DNA of 64,000 nt from Flavobacteriaceae bacterium GF1 (GCA_009797885.1 WNKP01000011.1:1-64000); one strand, 5' to 3'; positions 32,762-42,318 are shown, numbered from the stretch's first letter. Translations and numbers: made by a program. Notes: a model not told the origin generated them from the sequence alone.

Positions 32762-34693
32762 ATGCAGACCATAACAATACCCAAAAAGAGTTTTGATATC
32801 TCTTACAAACCCGTAGGACAGTTCGAAGAAACACGTTTCGAAAAAATCCATAATGTTCTTTTTGACAGCTCCAGTCAGGCTTCAATTATAGTTGCCCAGG
32901 AAATGGCCGCGCTCATTCGTAAAAAACAACAGCAGGGCTTGCCCTGTGTTTTGGGCCTTGCGACCGGCTCATCCCCCATTCGCGTTTATGAAGAACTGGT
33001 ACGAATGCATAAAGAGGAGGGGTTAAGTTTTTCGAACGTGATCACCTTTAATCTTGACGAGTACCTGCCCATGGAAAAGGATAACCGTCAGAGCTATTGG
33101 TACTTCATGCACGAACATTTGTTCAACCATGTGGATATTGCCCCTGAAAATATCAATATTCCCGATGGTACCTTGACCGGTGATGACATCATTCCTTACT
33201 GCTTAAAATATGAACAGAAAATAAGGGATTATGGGGGAATCGACTTTCAATTATTGGGCATTGGCAGGACAGGCCATATTGGTTTTAATGAACCCGGTTC
33301 ACATTATAACTCGGGAACACGAGTCATAACCCTGGACCATATTACAAGAGTAGACGCCGCACCGGCCTTTCTAGGTATAGTTAACGTACCCAGACGGGCA
33401 ATAACCATGGGGATTTCAACCGTACACAACGCCAGAAGAATCGTACTTCTGGGATGGGGACAGAATAAAGCGGATATCATCAAAAAAACCGTGGAGGGTG
33501 AAATTTCATCCGAAGTGCCTGCCACTTATCTCCAAAGACATCACAACTGTACTTTTGTTTTGGATAATGGTGCTGGCAGCAAACTGACCAGAAACAAAAC
33601 CCCATGGTTGGTTGACGAGTCTTGTGAATGGACCGAAACCCTTACTGCCAAAGCCGTACTATGGCTCAGTATTACCTTGAACAAGTCCATTTTAAGTCTA
33701 ACCGATAAAGATTATAACGATAATGGGATGTCTGGGTTATTGGCCCAGCAAGACTCCTACGATCTGAACATCAAAATGTTCAATCGCCTACAGCATACCA
33801 TAACCGGCTGGCCTGGTGGTAAGCCAAATGCAGACGACACCAACAGACCGGAAAGGGCGGCACCTGCAAAAAAAAGGATCATTATTTTTAGTCCACACCC
33901 AGATGATGATGTGATTTCGATGGGTGGCACTTTTGATCGCCTGATCAGTCAGGGACATGAAGTACATGTGGCATACCAGACTTCAGGGAATATTGCCGTG
34001 ACCGATACCGAAGCCCTGAAATTTGCCGAGGTTTTAAATACCGTGAATCCCTCCGAAGTATCAAGTTCGTTAATTAATGCGATCGCGACCAAGACCGAAA
34101 GTGCGATTGATACGTTTGAGGTGCGAAAACTTAAAGGAAGTATCCGCAGAGGGGAATCCTACGCCGCCACACGGTATTTGGGACTCCCCGATGAGAACGT
34201 CCACTTTCTGGACCTTCCCTTTTATGAAACCGGCACGGTAAAAAAGAACGCTTTGACCCAAGATGATATTGATATCATGGTCAGTATCATCAAGGAAGTT
34301 AAACCGCATCAAATCTATGCGGCCGGTGATCTCGCCGACCCACATGGCACCCATAGTGTTTGTTTGGATGCTGTCCTTGCTGCCCTTCAGATTTTAAAGA
34401 CCAAAAAATACATGGAAGACTGCTGGGTTTGGTTGTATCGGGGTGCATGGCACGAATGGGATATTCACGAAATAGAAATGGCGGTTCCCATGAGTCCTGC
34501 CCAAGTCATGAAAAAACGAAATGCTATCTTTTGCCATCAGTCCCAAAAAGATGGTGTCATGTTTCAAGGGGATGATACCCGGGAATTCTGGATGCGGGCA
34601 GAGGAACGAAACAAAAGCACAGCGGAAAAGTATCGCAAATTAGGTCTGGCGGAATATGCCGCCATGGAAGGATTTGTCCGATATCATTTTTAA
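32762..34693 (+). CDS. nagB: NagB-like glucosamine-6-phosphate deaminase fused to a PIG-L/LmbE deacetylase domain
   Basis: The 643-residue protein has two parts. Residues 20-310 are NagB-like: LATGSSP (66-72), FNLDEYLP with Asp99, and GIGRTGHIGFNEPGS (167-180), which keeps His172 and Glu177. Thr170 stands where E. coli NagB has catalytic Asp141. Residues 370-643 are a PIG-L (LmbE-type) zinc deacetylase domain with SPHPDDDVISMGG (377-389) and DPHGTH (526-531), the metal-binding motifs. NagB makes fructose-6-P from GlcN-6-P. The second domain could remove the N-acetyl group, since no nagA is nearby, but that is inference. The gene diverges from deoR-murQ. Confidence 0.9.
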   Translation: MQTITIPKKSFDISYKPVGQFEETRFEKIHNVLFDSSSQASIIVAQEMAALIRKKQQQGLPCVLGLATGSSPIRVYEELVRMHKEEGLSFSNVITFNLDEYLPMEKDNRQSYWYFMHEHLFNHVDIAPENINIPDGTLTGDDIIPYCLKYEQKIRDYGGIDFQLLGIGRTGHIGFNEPGSHYNSGTRVITLDHITRVDAAPAFLGIVNVPRRAITMGISTVHNARRIVLLGWGQNKADIIKKTVEGEISSEVPATYLQRHHNCTFVLDNGAGSKLTRNKTPWLVDESCEWTETLTAKAVLWLSITLNKSILSLTDKDYNDNGMSGLLAQQDSYDLNIKMFNRLQHTITGWPGGKPNADDTNRPERAAPAKKRIIIFSPHPDDDVISMGGTFDRLISQGHEVHVAYQTSGNIAVTDTEALKFAEVLNTVNPSEVSSSLINAIATKTESAIDTFEVRKLKGSIRRGESYAATRYLGLPDENVHFLDLPFYETGTVKKNALTQDDIDIMVSIIKEVKPHQIYAAGDLADPHGTHSVCLDAVLAALQILKTKKYMEDCWVWLYRGAWHEWDIHEIEMAVPMSPAQVMKKRNAIFCHQSQKDGVMFQGDDTREFWMRAEERNKSTAEKYRKLGLAEYAAMEGFVRYHF

Positions 34694-34848
34694 TAGTGGA
34701 CGCATTTTGACTTTTCCATTCCCTAAAAAATGGCCGAAATCCCCCCCTATTACGTTATTTTTCTTAGCTCTAGCGCTGCTATAACCTTCGAAAAGTGGCC
34801 CATCTGGCCAAATTTCAACTCATTTTTGGTTACAAACAAAAAATCAGG

Positions 34849-36375
34849 ATGGGTTCAGTGAAGAGACGACACACAATACATAAACCATTTAAAAAACTAT
34901 CATGGGTACTCTTATCCGTGATGGTTTTTGGTTGTGGAACCCTTCAAAAGAACAATCCCACTACGGAATTCAGAGGGGTTTGGGTGGCCACTGTGGTCAA
35001 TATTGATTGGCCAAAAAATGGCATGGACGACGTTAAAAAACAGAAAGAGGACTTTTTGCAACTGCTCAAGTTCTATGATGAACTAAACTTTAATGCCCTA
35101 ATCGTACAAATACGGACAGCAGGTGATGCCTTTTATGCATCGGACATGGCACCCTGGTCACGTTTTTTGACCGGAAAGGAAGGAAGCCCCAAGGACAATT
35201 TTGAAAATCCACTGCAATGGATGGTGGACCAAACCCACCAAAGGGGGATGCAATTCCATGCGTGGTTCAACCCTTATCGTGCCACATTTGATTTGGACAC
35301 TACCCTTTTGGCCAAAACCCATGACTTTTATCGGCATCCTGATTGGATGATAAAATATGGGAAGAAGTATTACTACAACCCGGGGATTCCAGCGGTTGGG
35401 AAACACCTGACCAAAGTAGTGGAAGAAGTGGTCATGAACTATGCCATTGATGGTGTCCATTTTGACGATTATTTCTATCCGTATAAAGTGGCCGGGGAAA
35501 CATTTAAGGATTCGTTGGCCTTTGCTCAATTTGGACTGCCAGGGCAATCCCTTGAAGATTGGCGTCGCAGCAATATCGACTCGTTGGTCAAGAATGTGTA
35601 CCAAACCATTAAAACCCATAAACCTTGGGTCCAATTTGGCATTAGTCCTTTTGGGGTCTGGAAGAACAAAGCTACGGACCCCCAAGGTTCGGACACCAAA
35701 GCTGGTCAAACCACCTATGAGGATCTATATGCCGACCCGCTATTGTGGATGGAAAAAGGTTGGCTGGATTATATTGTTCCCCAAGCGTACTGGAGTATGG
35801 AATATCCTGCAGCTTCCCATAAAAAAATCACCCAATGGTGGGCCGGTAAAACCGCAAACACCAATCTCTTTATGGGCAATGGTGCCTATAAGGTGCGGAA
35901 CAATTCGGATAGGGCATGGTTTAAACGAAAGGAACTTGCCAGGCAGCTAAGCCTTGCACGTTCCATTCCGCAGGTTCGGGGAAATGTCTTCTTTAGCGCC
36001 AAGTCTCTTCCCCAACACCAGGACATCGCAAAGAGAATTCGAAGGCATTTCTATAAAGCACCCATCACCGTACCACCAACACCCAATGGCCCCTACAGGG
36101 ATATCGAAGAACCAGGGGTTATTTCGAAAAACAATTCCAATGGTGCTTTGGAAATCTGCCTGTCCCATTATGACTCCGTTCCCAGGTATGTTTCAATTTA
36201 CCGATTGAAGGGAAAAAATAGGCAATGGGCAAAATTGATAAAAAAAGTCTACCTTCCTTCCAATGGATCCAAGAGTTGCCTCAACATCAAGGAAACCAAA
36301 AGGAAAATAGCCGCAAAAGTCACTGATGCGTACGGAAATGAAAGTAAGCTAAAACCAATAGAGAAACCCCACTAG
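34849..36375 (+). CDS. GHL10/DUF187 glycoside hydrolase lipoprotein (DigH-like)
   Basis: From ATG 34849 the 508-residue protein has a lipoprotein signal (SWVLLSVMVFGC, Cys29). The GHL10 domain at about 40-360 starts EFRGVWVATVVNIDWP. It continues with LNFNALIVQIRTAGDAFY, MQFHAWFNPYRA, YAIDGVHFDDYFYPY and LDYIVPQAYWS, motifs that define the family. E. coli DigH (YddW) in this family cleaves denuded peptidoglycan glycans. The C-terminal 110 residues look like a beta-rich accessory domain. The neighbours ampG, nagZ and anmK support a peptidoglycan role. A GTG at 34795 is a less likely start. Confidence 0.88.
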   Translation: MGSVKRRHTIHKPFKKLSWVLLSVMVFGCGTLQKNNPTTEFRGVWVATVVNIDWPKNGMDDVKKQKEDFLQLLKFYDELNFNALIVQIRTAGDAFYASDMAPWSRFLTGKEGSPKDNFENPLQWMVDQTHQRGMQFHAWFNPYRATFDLDTTLLAKTHDFYRHPDWMIKYGKKYYYNPGIPAVGKHLTKVVEEVVMNYAIDGVHFDDYFYPYKVAGETFKDSLAFAQFGLPGQSLEDWRRSNIDSLVKNVYQTIKTHKPWVQFGISPFGVWKNKATDPQGSDTKAGQTTYEDLYADPLLWMEKGWLDYIVPQAYWSMEYPAASHKKITQWWAGKTANTNLFMGNGAYKVRNNSDRAWFKRKELARQLSLARSIPQVRGNVFFSAKSLPQHQDIAKRIRRHFYKAPITVPPTPNGPYRDIEEPGVISKNNSNGALEICLSHYDSVPRYVSIYRLKGKNRQWAKLIKKVYLPSNGSKSCLNIKETKRKIAAKVTDAYGNESKLKPIEKPH

Positions 36376-36377
36376 AA

Positions 36378-37655
36378 ATGTCAGAAATCCAGAAAGATAA
36401 ATGGGCATGGGCATGGGTACCTGTTTTATACTTTACCCAGGGACTCCCCTATGTCATTGTAGTCACCGTCTCGGTCATCATGTATAAAAAACTGGGCATT
36501 AGCAATGCGGATATTGGCCTGTACACGAGTTGGCTCTATTTACCATGGGTTCTAAAGCCATTGTGGAGTCCGTTCGTGGACTTAAAAAGCACCAAACGCA
36601 AATGGTTTCTTTGGATGCAATTATTGATTTCCATAGCCTTGTTTGGTGTAGGGCTTTCCCTGCCTACAAATATCTTTTTCACCACTACCCTAGCCTGTTT
36701 TTGGATGGCGGCCTTCGCTTCCGCCACAAATGATATTGCTTCGGACGGGTACTATATGATCGGGCTTACCGAAAAGAAACAATCGTTTTTTGTAGGGATA
36801 CGAAGTACTTTTTACCGTTTGGCCATGGTTACCGGCGAAGGACTTATCGTTATCCTTGCCGGTTTTTTAGAAAACCGCTATGGGGACAATACAAAAGCAT
36901 GGAGCATCACTATGACGGCAACCGCCTTTTTAATGTTGGGACTCACCGTATCCAACTTTTTTGTTACCCCAAAGTATGAGACTTCGAATACCATAGCGCT
37001 CGATAAGCCCAAAGGATTTTTTGAAGTGTTCGTCTCCTTTTTTAAAAAACCAAATATTGGGATAGCATTGGCCTTTATCCTGACCTATCGATTGGGAGAA
37101 TCCCAATTGGTTAAAATGGCCGCCCCTTTTCTTTTGGACCCCCTGGAAAAAGGAGGACTGGCCTACTCAACGGAAAGACTGGGGACCATCTTTGGAACCG
37201 TTGGCGTTATCATGCTCTCCCTGGGCGGTATTCTTGGGGGAATATTGATTTCAAGGGATGGATTAAAAAAATGGATGCTTCCCATGATACTTTCCCTAAA
37301 TGTACCCAATATCCTGTACGCCATTCTGGCGTGGACACAAACTACCAGTCTAGCAGCTGTCACTACAACGGTGGTTTTTGAAAAGTTTGGCTACGGCTTT
37401 GGGTTTGCCGCATTCTTGATGTACCTCATTTATATTGCGGAAGGAAAATCAAAAACTTCACATTATGCCATTGCCACCGGTTTTATGGCCTTGGGTATGA
37501 TGCTCCCCGGAATGGTAAGTGGGTTTATGCAAGAATGGCTGGGGTATAGCGGCTTCTTTATCTGGGTGGTGATTGCCGCTTTGCCGGCCCTGTTCTTACT
37601 GCCCTTTTTAAAATATCCGGCGGATTACGGTAAAAAAGGAAATTCAGATGCGTAA
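36378..37655 (+). CDS. ampG: AmpG-like muropeptide permease (MFS)
   Basis: The 425-residue protein has about 12 membrane segments and begins near WVPVLYFTQGLPYVIV, the opening typical of AmpG. SWLYLPWVLKPLWSPFVD and ASATNDIASDGYYMIGL are further AmpG-type signatures. It is shorter than the 14-segment E. coli protein. The expected role is uptake of GlcNAc-anhydroMurNAc compounds from the periplasm. It starts 3 bases after the DigH-like gene and overlaps nagZ by 8 bases, so all three are one transcription unit. Confidence 0.9.
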   Translation: MSEIQKDKWAWAWVPVLYFTQGLPYVIVVTVSVIMYKKLGISNADIGLYTSWLYLPWVLKPLWSPFVDLKSTKRKWFLWMQLLISIALFGVGLSLPTNIFFTTTLACFWMAAFASATNDIASDGYYMIGLTEKKQSFFVGIRSTFYRLAMVTGEGLIVILAGFLENRYGDNTKAWSITMTATAFLMLGLTVSNFFVTPKYETSNTIALDKPKGFFEVFVSFFKKPNIGIALAFILTYRLGESQLVKMAAPFLLDPLEKGGLAYSTERLGTIFGTVGVIMLSLGGILGGILISRDGLKKWMLPMILSLNVPNILYAILAWTQTTSLAAVTTTVVFEKFGYGFGFAAFLMYLIYIAEGKSKTSHYAIATGFMALGMMLPGMVSGFMQEWLGYSGFFIWVVIAALPALFLLPFLKYPADYGKKGNSDA

Positions 37656-39198
37656 AATTCCATCATACCATAGCATACGAAAGGAAATCCCGATTTCAAC
37701 AAAAGTTGGGCAACTGTTTATGCCAGCTGCGTTCATCAATGATACCGAAGCTGAGATCCAAAAATTGGAAAAGCTTATTCAACAATACCATATTGGGAGT
37801 CTCTGTTTTTTCCATAGTAGGGCAAGTGCGGCCACCAATTTTGAGGGAAAAAAAGAAGTGATCCATAACGAGAACAGTTATGAACGATTACTCTATTTAA
37901 TACAACGCTACCAAAAGGTGGCAACTTTTCCATTATTGATTGCCATTGATGCGGAATGGGGATTGGCCATGCGTATAGAAAATACGCCCCAGTACCCCTA
38001 TGCCATTACCTTGGGTGCCATGAAAGATCAAGAAGCGTTGGTCTATAAGGTTGGGAAGAACATTGCACGAGACTGTCGCGAAGCGGGTATCCATTGGAAC
38101 CTCTCCCCTGTGGTGGATATCAACCTCAATCCCGAAAATCCTGTCATAGGCTATCGTTCCTTTGGGGACAACCGTGAAGAGGTTGTACGCTATGCCAAGG
38201 CCTATCTTAAGGGAATGCAATCCGAAGGAATATTGAATTCCATCAAACATTTTCCCGGACATGGGGATACGGCCACGGATTCCCATTTGGGACTTCCCAT
38301 AATTGACAAACCAAAAAAGGAACTTCTGGACAATGAACTCCATCCGTTTATTCAATTGATGGATGAAGGATTGGATTCGGTTATGGTGGGGCATTTGGCG
38401 GTTCCCAGCCTCACAAATGGGAAAAAAATTTCAGCGTCCATTTCCAAGGAAATCATGACCAACTTTTTGCGGGACGAATTGCAATGGAAGGGCATCATCA
38501 TCTCCGATGCCCTAAATATGCACGCCATTTCCAAGGATTTTTCCCAAAAAGGCGCTTTGGAATTCACCGCTTTTGAAGCGGGGAACGATGTCCTGTGCTT
38601 TGCGGATAATGTGGAAGAAGGCATTCATATGATTTCGGAACAATGTGATGTTGACCGAATTGAAGCCAGTTTCAAACGAGTTTGGCAACTTAAGGAAAGT
38701 GCATACACCGTTTCCGAACACGGTTTGGCACAAAAAGCAAAAGACCATACTCCTTTAATGCAGCAGTTGGCCAAGGAAAGTATTACGGAACTCAAAGGGG
38801 ATGGTACGGCCATCAAAAAGTTTAGGGAGGAAGGGTTTCAGTTGATTCAAATTGGTCGACAAGGAGGCCATTTCCATGATACCATGGAGTTGAAAGCCTC
38901 GGATTCCGGGAACACCCTTTTAAGCATTGTTCCAAGACAGGTAAAACCAAAGGACAATTTTGGGTTTACCAAAGAGGAACTTGATGTAATCCATGAGGTT
39001 CTAAACCAAGGAAATACGATAGTCTACCTTTTTGGCAATCCTTTTGTACTCAATTTATTCAGCTGGGAAAGCGCAAGTGCTGTGGTTGTGGTCTATCAAG
39101 ATTTTCAAGTGTTTCAAGAAAATGCCGTAAACCATTTTAACGGGGTGGTCAATGCCAAAGGAAAATTGCCCGTGACCTTAAAATCCGCTGTCGTATGA
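37648..39198 (+). CDS. nagZ: GH3 beta-N-acetylglucosaminidase (NagZ-like)
   Basis: The 516-residue protein has the GH3 catalytic domain at about 18-340. The NagZ signature KHFPGHGDTATDSH occupies 200-213 (His and Asp of the mobile catalytic loop), and Asp287 in IIISDALNMHAI is the likely nucleophile. WNLSPVVDINLNPENPVIG also fits. NagZ removes GlcNAc from GlcNAc-anhydroMurNAc after import. About 170 extra residues follow the barrel, longer than E. coli NagZ (341) and similar to two-domain Gram-positive types. No signal peptide is visible, so it is cytoplasmic, as expected next to AmpG. Confidence 0.93.
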   Translation: MRKIPSYHSIRKEIPISTKVGQLFMPAAFINDTEAEIQKLEKLIQQYHIGSLCFFHSRASAATNFEGKKEVIHNENSYERLLYLIQRYQKVATFPLLIAIDAEWGLAMRIENTPQYPYAITLGAMKDQEALVYKVGKNIARDCREAGIHWNLSPVVDINLNPENPVIGYRSFGDNREEVVRYAKAYLKGMQSEGILNSIKHFPGHGDTATDSHLGLPIIDKPKKELLDNELHPFIQLMDEGLDSVMVGHLAVPSLTNGKKISASISKEIMTNFLRDELQWKGIIISDALNMHAISKDFSQKGALEFTAFEAGNDVLCFADNVEEGIHMISEQCDVDRIEASFKRVWQLKESAYTVSEHGLAQKAKDHTPLMQQLAKESITELKGDGTAIKKFREEGFQLIQIGRQGGHFHDTMELKASDSGNTLLSIVPRQVKPKDNFGFTKEELDVIHEVLNQGNTIVYLFGNPFVLNLFSWESASAVVVVYQDFQVFQENAVNHFNGVVNAKGKLPVTLKSAVV

Positions 39199-39872
39199 AA
39201 TCAAACATTCTTTTCTCTTGGAAAAAAAATGCGGAAGAATGGAATTTGGTAGTTGAAAAAGAGCTTATCCCCTCAAGGAAATTTACCAACAAAGCCATAG
39301 TGGATACCCTTGTATCATCCCAGTTGGGGAAAGTGGCCGATTTGGGTTGTGGTGAAGGCTGGCTCACCAGGGAAATGACAAAACTGGGCATAACGGCCCA
39401 TGGGTTTGACGCCACTGCCGAACTGATTCAATTTGCTCAAAAAAAAGGCCCGGAAGCCTATCATATTTTAAGTTTTGAGCGTATAGCAGAAGGTGAACCT
39501 TTGCCCCACTCCCCTTATGACGGGGCGGTTTTCAACTTTTCATTGTACCTCAAGGACCATACCGCCCCCCTCTTGCAACGAACATTGGAATGTTTGACCA
39601 ATAATGGGATTCTGCTCATCCAAACCCTGCATCCCTTCTATTTGATGGAAAACGGTTTTGGGTACCAATCCCAATGGCTATCAAATTCCTGGGAAGGACT
39701 TTCTGGAAATTTCTCTTATGGACATCCTTGGTATGCCAGAACCCTGCAGGACTGGATACATTTACTTGCACAGATTCCCAATACTTCATTTGAAGTCCAA
39801 GAGATTACAAATGATGCAAAAAGGCCGGTTTCTTTACTGCTCATTCTAAAAAAACACTATGAAAACAATTAA
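39195..39872 (+). CDS. Class I SAM-dependent methyltransferase in the peptidoglycan-recycling operon
   Basis: The 225-residue protein has motif I VADLGCGEGWLTREM (residues about 48-62), motif II GFDATAELI, and later FNFSLYL and ILLIQTLHPF in the usual places of a Rossmann-fold methyltransferase. Its ATG overlaps the nagZ stop (ATGA) and its end overlaps anmK by 14 bases, so it is translationally coupled to both. The substrate is unknown. The context suggests a small sugar or murein fragment, or a housekeeping substrate by chance; neither is shown by the sequence. Confidence 0.88.
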   Translation: MKSNILFSWKKNAEEWNLVVEKELIPSRKFTNKAIVDTLVSSQLGKVADLGCGEGWLTREMTKLGITAHGFDATAELIQFAQKKGPEAYHILSFERIAEGEPLPHSPYDGAVFNFSLYLKDHTAPLLQRTLECLTNNGILLIQTLHPFYLMENGFGYQSQWLSNSWEGLSGNFSYGHPWYARTLQDWIHLLAQIPNTSFEVQEITNDAKRPVSLLLILKKHYENN

Positions 39873-40938
39873 AGTTTTGGGTATGATGTCCGGCACTTCC
39901 CTGGATGGATTGGATTTGGCCTACTGTCATTTTTGGGGGAACAATGGAATATGGGACTTTGAAATTAGGCAATGTACCACGGTACCCTATGAACCGGAGT
40001 GGTACGAAAAGTTGAAAAATGCCATTCATTTATCCGAAGAAGAACATCAACAATTGCATTTGGACTATGGCATTTGGTTGGGGAAACAGGCAAAGGATTT
40101 TAGTAAAGGTAGTGACCTGGACATAGATTTTATCGCCAGTCATGGACATACTTCCCACCACAGACCTGAAGATGGGATTACCTTTCAGTTGGGAGACGGG
40201 CAAGAATTGGCAAACGCATCAGGGCAAAAAGTGGTTTGTGATTTCAGGACCTTGGATGTACGATTGGGAGGACAGGGGGCACCTTTGGTTCCCATTGGTG
40301 ATGAATTATTGTTATCCGAATATGATTTCTGTTTGAATTTAGGGGGTATCAGCAACATATCCTTCCAAAAAGGGGGGAAACGAATTGCTTACGATATTGG
40401 GCTGGCAAACATGCCGCTGAATTACATCACCGAAAAAATCGGTTTGAAATATGACAAAGGGGGAAAACTGGCCAGTAAGGGAAAACGACGTCCGGACCTA
40501 TTGAAAAAACTGAATTCCCTCCCCTATTACGAAGCTCCCTATCCAAAATCCACGGGATATGAATGGTTTTCGTCCGAGGTCAAGCCGCTTATCGAGGATG
40601 TAAAATTCCCAACGGAAGATTTACTCAACACCCTAATACACCATAATTGCGAACAAATCGCCAATGCCATCAAAGCGGAAAAACCCAAAAAGACCAGTCG
40701 TGTTTTAGTGACAGGTGGAGGGGCTTTGAACACTTATTTTATGGATACCCTTCAAAAAAAGCTCGGGAAAGCGTGCACCGTAGTTGTTCCGCCCAAAAAG
40801 TTCATTGAATATAAAGAGGCCATGATTTTTGCCTTTATGGGCGTATTGAAGTCAACTGGACAAATCAACGTGTACGCTTCGGTTACAGGAGCACGAGAAG
40901 ATTCCAGTAGTGGAAGGGTCTTTACGCCCATAGGATAA
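39859..40938 (+). CDS. anmK: Anhydro-N-acetylmuramic acid kinase
   Basis: The 359-residue protein begins KVLGMMSGTSLDGLDLAYCH, the family signature. Other matches are SHGHTSHHRPEDG, FQLGDGQELA, DFRTLDVRLGGQGAPLVPIGD (catalytic Asp region), CLNLGGISNIS and VLVTGGGALN. The enzyme cleaves the 1,6-anhydro ring of anhMurNAc and phosphorylates it with ATP, giving MurNAc-6-P for MurQ. It is the last gene of the digH-ampG-nagZ-methyltransferase-anmK unit. The length is normal. Confidence 0.97.
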   Translation: MKTIKVLGMMSGTSLDGLDLAYCHFWGNNGIWDFEIRQCTTVPYEPEWYEKLKNAIHLSEEEHQQLHLDYGIWLGKQAKDFSKGSDLDIDFIASHGHTSHHRPEDGITFQLGDGQELANASGQKVVCDFRTLDVRLGGQGAPLVPIGDELLLSEYDFCLNLGGISNISFQKGGKRIAYDIGLANMPLNYITEKIGLKYDKGGKLASKGKRRPDLLKKLNSLPYYEAPYPKSTGYEWFSSEVKPLIEDVKFPTEDLLNTLIHHNCEQIANAIKAEKPKKTSRVLVTGGGALNTYFMDTLQKKLGKACTVVVPPKKFIEYKEAMIFAFMGVLKSTGQINVYASVTGAREDSSSGRVFTPIG

Positions 40939-40951
40939 TCCAGGGACCATC

Positions 40952-42166
40952 CTATCTCACCACGGCCATCCTTTTGGATTTACGCAAAATAAAAACAATG
41001 ACCAGGGACAATAGGCCGCATATGGCCAATCCCAAAAACAAGGGCAATACCCTTTCATCCACGTACTTTCCGATTAAGGAGGCAATGGGAATTGCGATGA
41101 CCGTAGAGAAAAAACCGTTGATAGCCGCTCCAATACCGGCAATGTGACCAATGGGCTCCATAGCAATGGAACGGAAATTGCCCCACATAAAGCCAAGACA
41201 AAAAAACTGTAGCGATAGAAACGTGACCAAAACAAAAACGTTGGGATTGGTTGGAGAAGGCCAAAACAAGAGCACATACAGTAGCGCAACAGAACAAAAT
41301 CCCACCAACGCCATTGTCGATAATCTGCGCATACCAAACCGTAAAACCAAAGTTCCATTGAGTAGGGTGGAAAGACCTATGGAAATCGCCAGCCCCGCAA
41401 AAATATAGGGAAAGGCTTCCTTAAGCCCGTACTGGTCCTCAAAAATATGTTGTGAAGCACTGAGGTACACCAAGAAAGAACCGGTTACCAAGCCAGAAAC
41501 AATGGTATACGCCACAGTTTCCTTAAATCGAAGCAATTCCTTTAAACCATCCATAAACAAATGACTCGTAAACGGAATTTTATATTCTGGATGCAGGGTC
41601 TCCGGCTGTCGCCTCCAAAACCAAAGGCCTACCATTGCGGTCAAAACCAATTGGACATAAAAAATGGCCTGCCAATTGGCAACGTCCAATAGTAATTTTC
41701 CAAAAGCAGGTGCCACTACGGGAACCAAAATGAAAAATGCCGTTACAAAGGACATCACCTTGGCCATGAGATCGCCTTTGTACATATCCCGAATAATGGA
41801 AATGGAGATGGTCCTAGCTGTGGATAGGCCTATCCCTTGCAGGATACGCCCCGCAATCATCCATTCCAGATTAGGGGCCGCCAAACAGATTATACTGGCA
41901 ACCACAAATACCAAAATGCCCAAATAGACCACGGGCTTTCTACCAATGGAATCCGAAAGTGGTCCAAAAAAGAGCTGCCCCACTCCCAGTCCAAGAAAAA
42001 TCATGGTCACCAACATTTGATTATCCGTAGCATCCTGGCTATTGATGGATTCCCCAATGTGTGAAATCGCGGGTAGTAAGGTGTCTATACTCAATGCCAC
42101 AATGGACATCAACGCGGCCATCAATGCCACAAATTCAAAACTGGGCTTGTCTTGGGTATTTTGCAT
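40952..42166 (-). CDS. Bcr/CflA-type MFS multidrug efflux transporter
   Basis: From ATG 42166 (MQNTQDKPSFEFVALMAALM) the product has 404 residues and about 12 membrane segments. The family signatures are DTLLPAISHIGESI, then LGVGQLFFGPLSDSIGRKPV (the MFS loop with GPLSDxxGRKP) and AGRILQGIGLSTARTISISI. Bcr/CflA proteins export drugs such as bicyclomycin, or peptides, using the proton gradient. It is convergent with anmK and not part of that operon. A start at 42235 would add 23 residues without family support. Confidence 0.9.
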   Translation of the reverse strand: MQNTQDKPSFEFVALMAALMSIVALSIDTLLPAISHIGESINSQDATDNQMLVTMIFLGLGVGQLFFGPLSDSIGRKPVVYLGILVFVVASIICLAAPNLEWMIAGRILQGIGLSTARTISISIIRDMYKGDLMAKVMSFVTAFFILVPVVAPAFGKLLLDVANWQAIFYVQLVLTAMVGLWFWRRQPETLHPEYKIPFTSHLFMDGLKELLRFKETVAYTIVSGLVTGSFLVYLSASQHIFEDQYGLKEAFPYIFAGLAISIGLSTLLNGTLVLRFGMRRLSTMALVGFCSVALLYVLLFWPSPTNPNVFVLVTFLSLQFFCLGFMWGNFRSIAMEPIGHIAGIGAAINGFFSTVIAIPIASLIGKYVDERVLPLFLGLAICGLLSLVIVFILRKSKRMAVVR

Positions 42167-42231
42167 GATGCAAAAGTACCTAGACCCTTTGGATTGATAA
42201 ATCTTTGGGTGTGATAGTTTTGTTAACCAAG

Positions 42232-42270
42232 TCATTTTGTCCGGTCGAGCGCAGTCGAGACCTCATTTTG
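42232..42270. repeat. REP-like palindrome (left copy) between 8-bp direct repeats
   Basis: A 22-bp sequence (42243-42264) with the imperfect palindrome core TCGAGCGCAGTCGA lies here. It is flanked by TCATTTTG at 42232-42239 and again at 42263-42270, like a target-site duplication, with the second copy overlapping the last two bases of the 22-bp repeat. The exact reverse complement of the 22-bp unit is at 42708-42729, on the far side of the GIY-YIG gene. Confidence 0.8.
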
Positions 42271-42318
42271 AATAAAACGGTGCTCATCTTTCATTGGTAA
42301 AGTCATTATTTTTAATCG

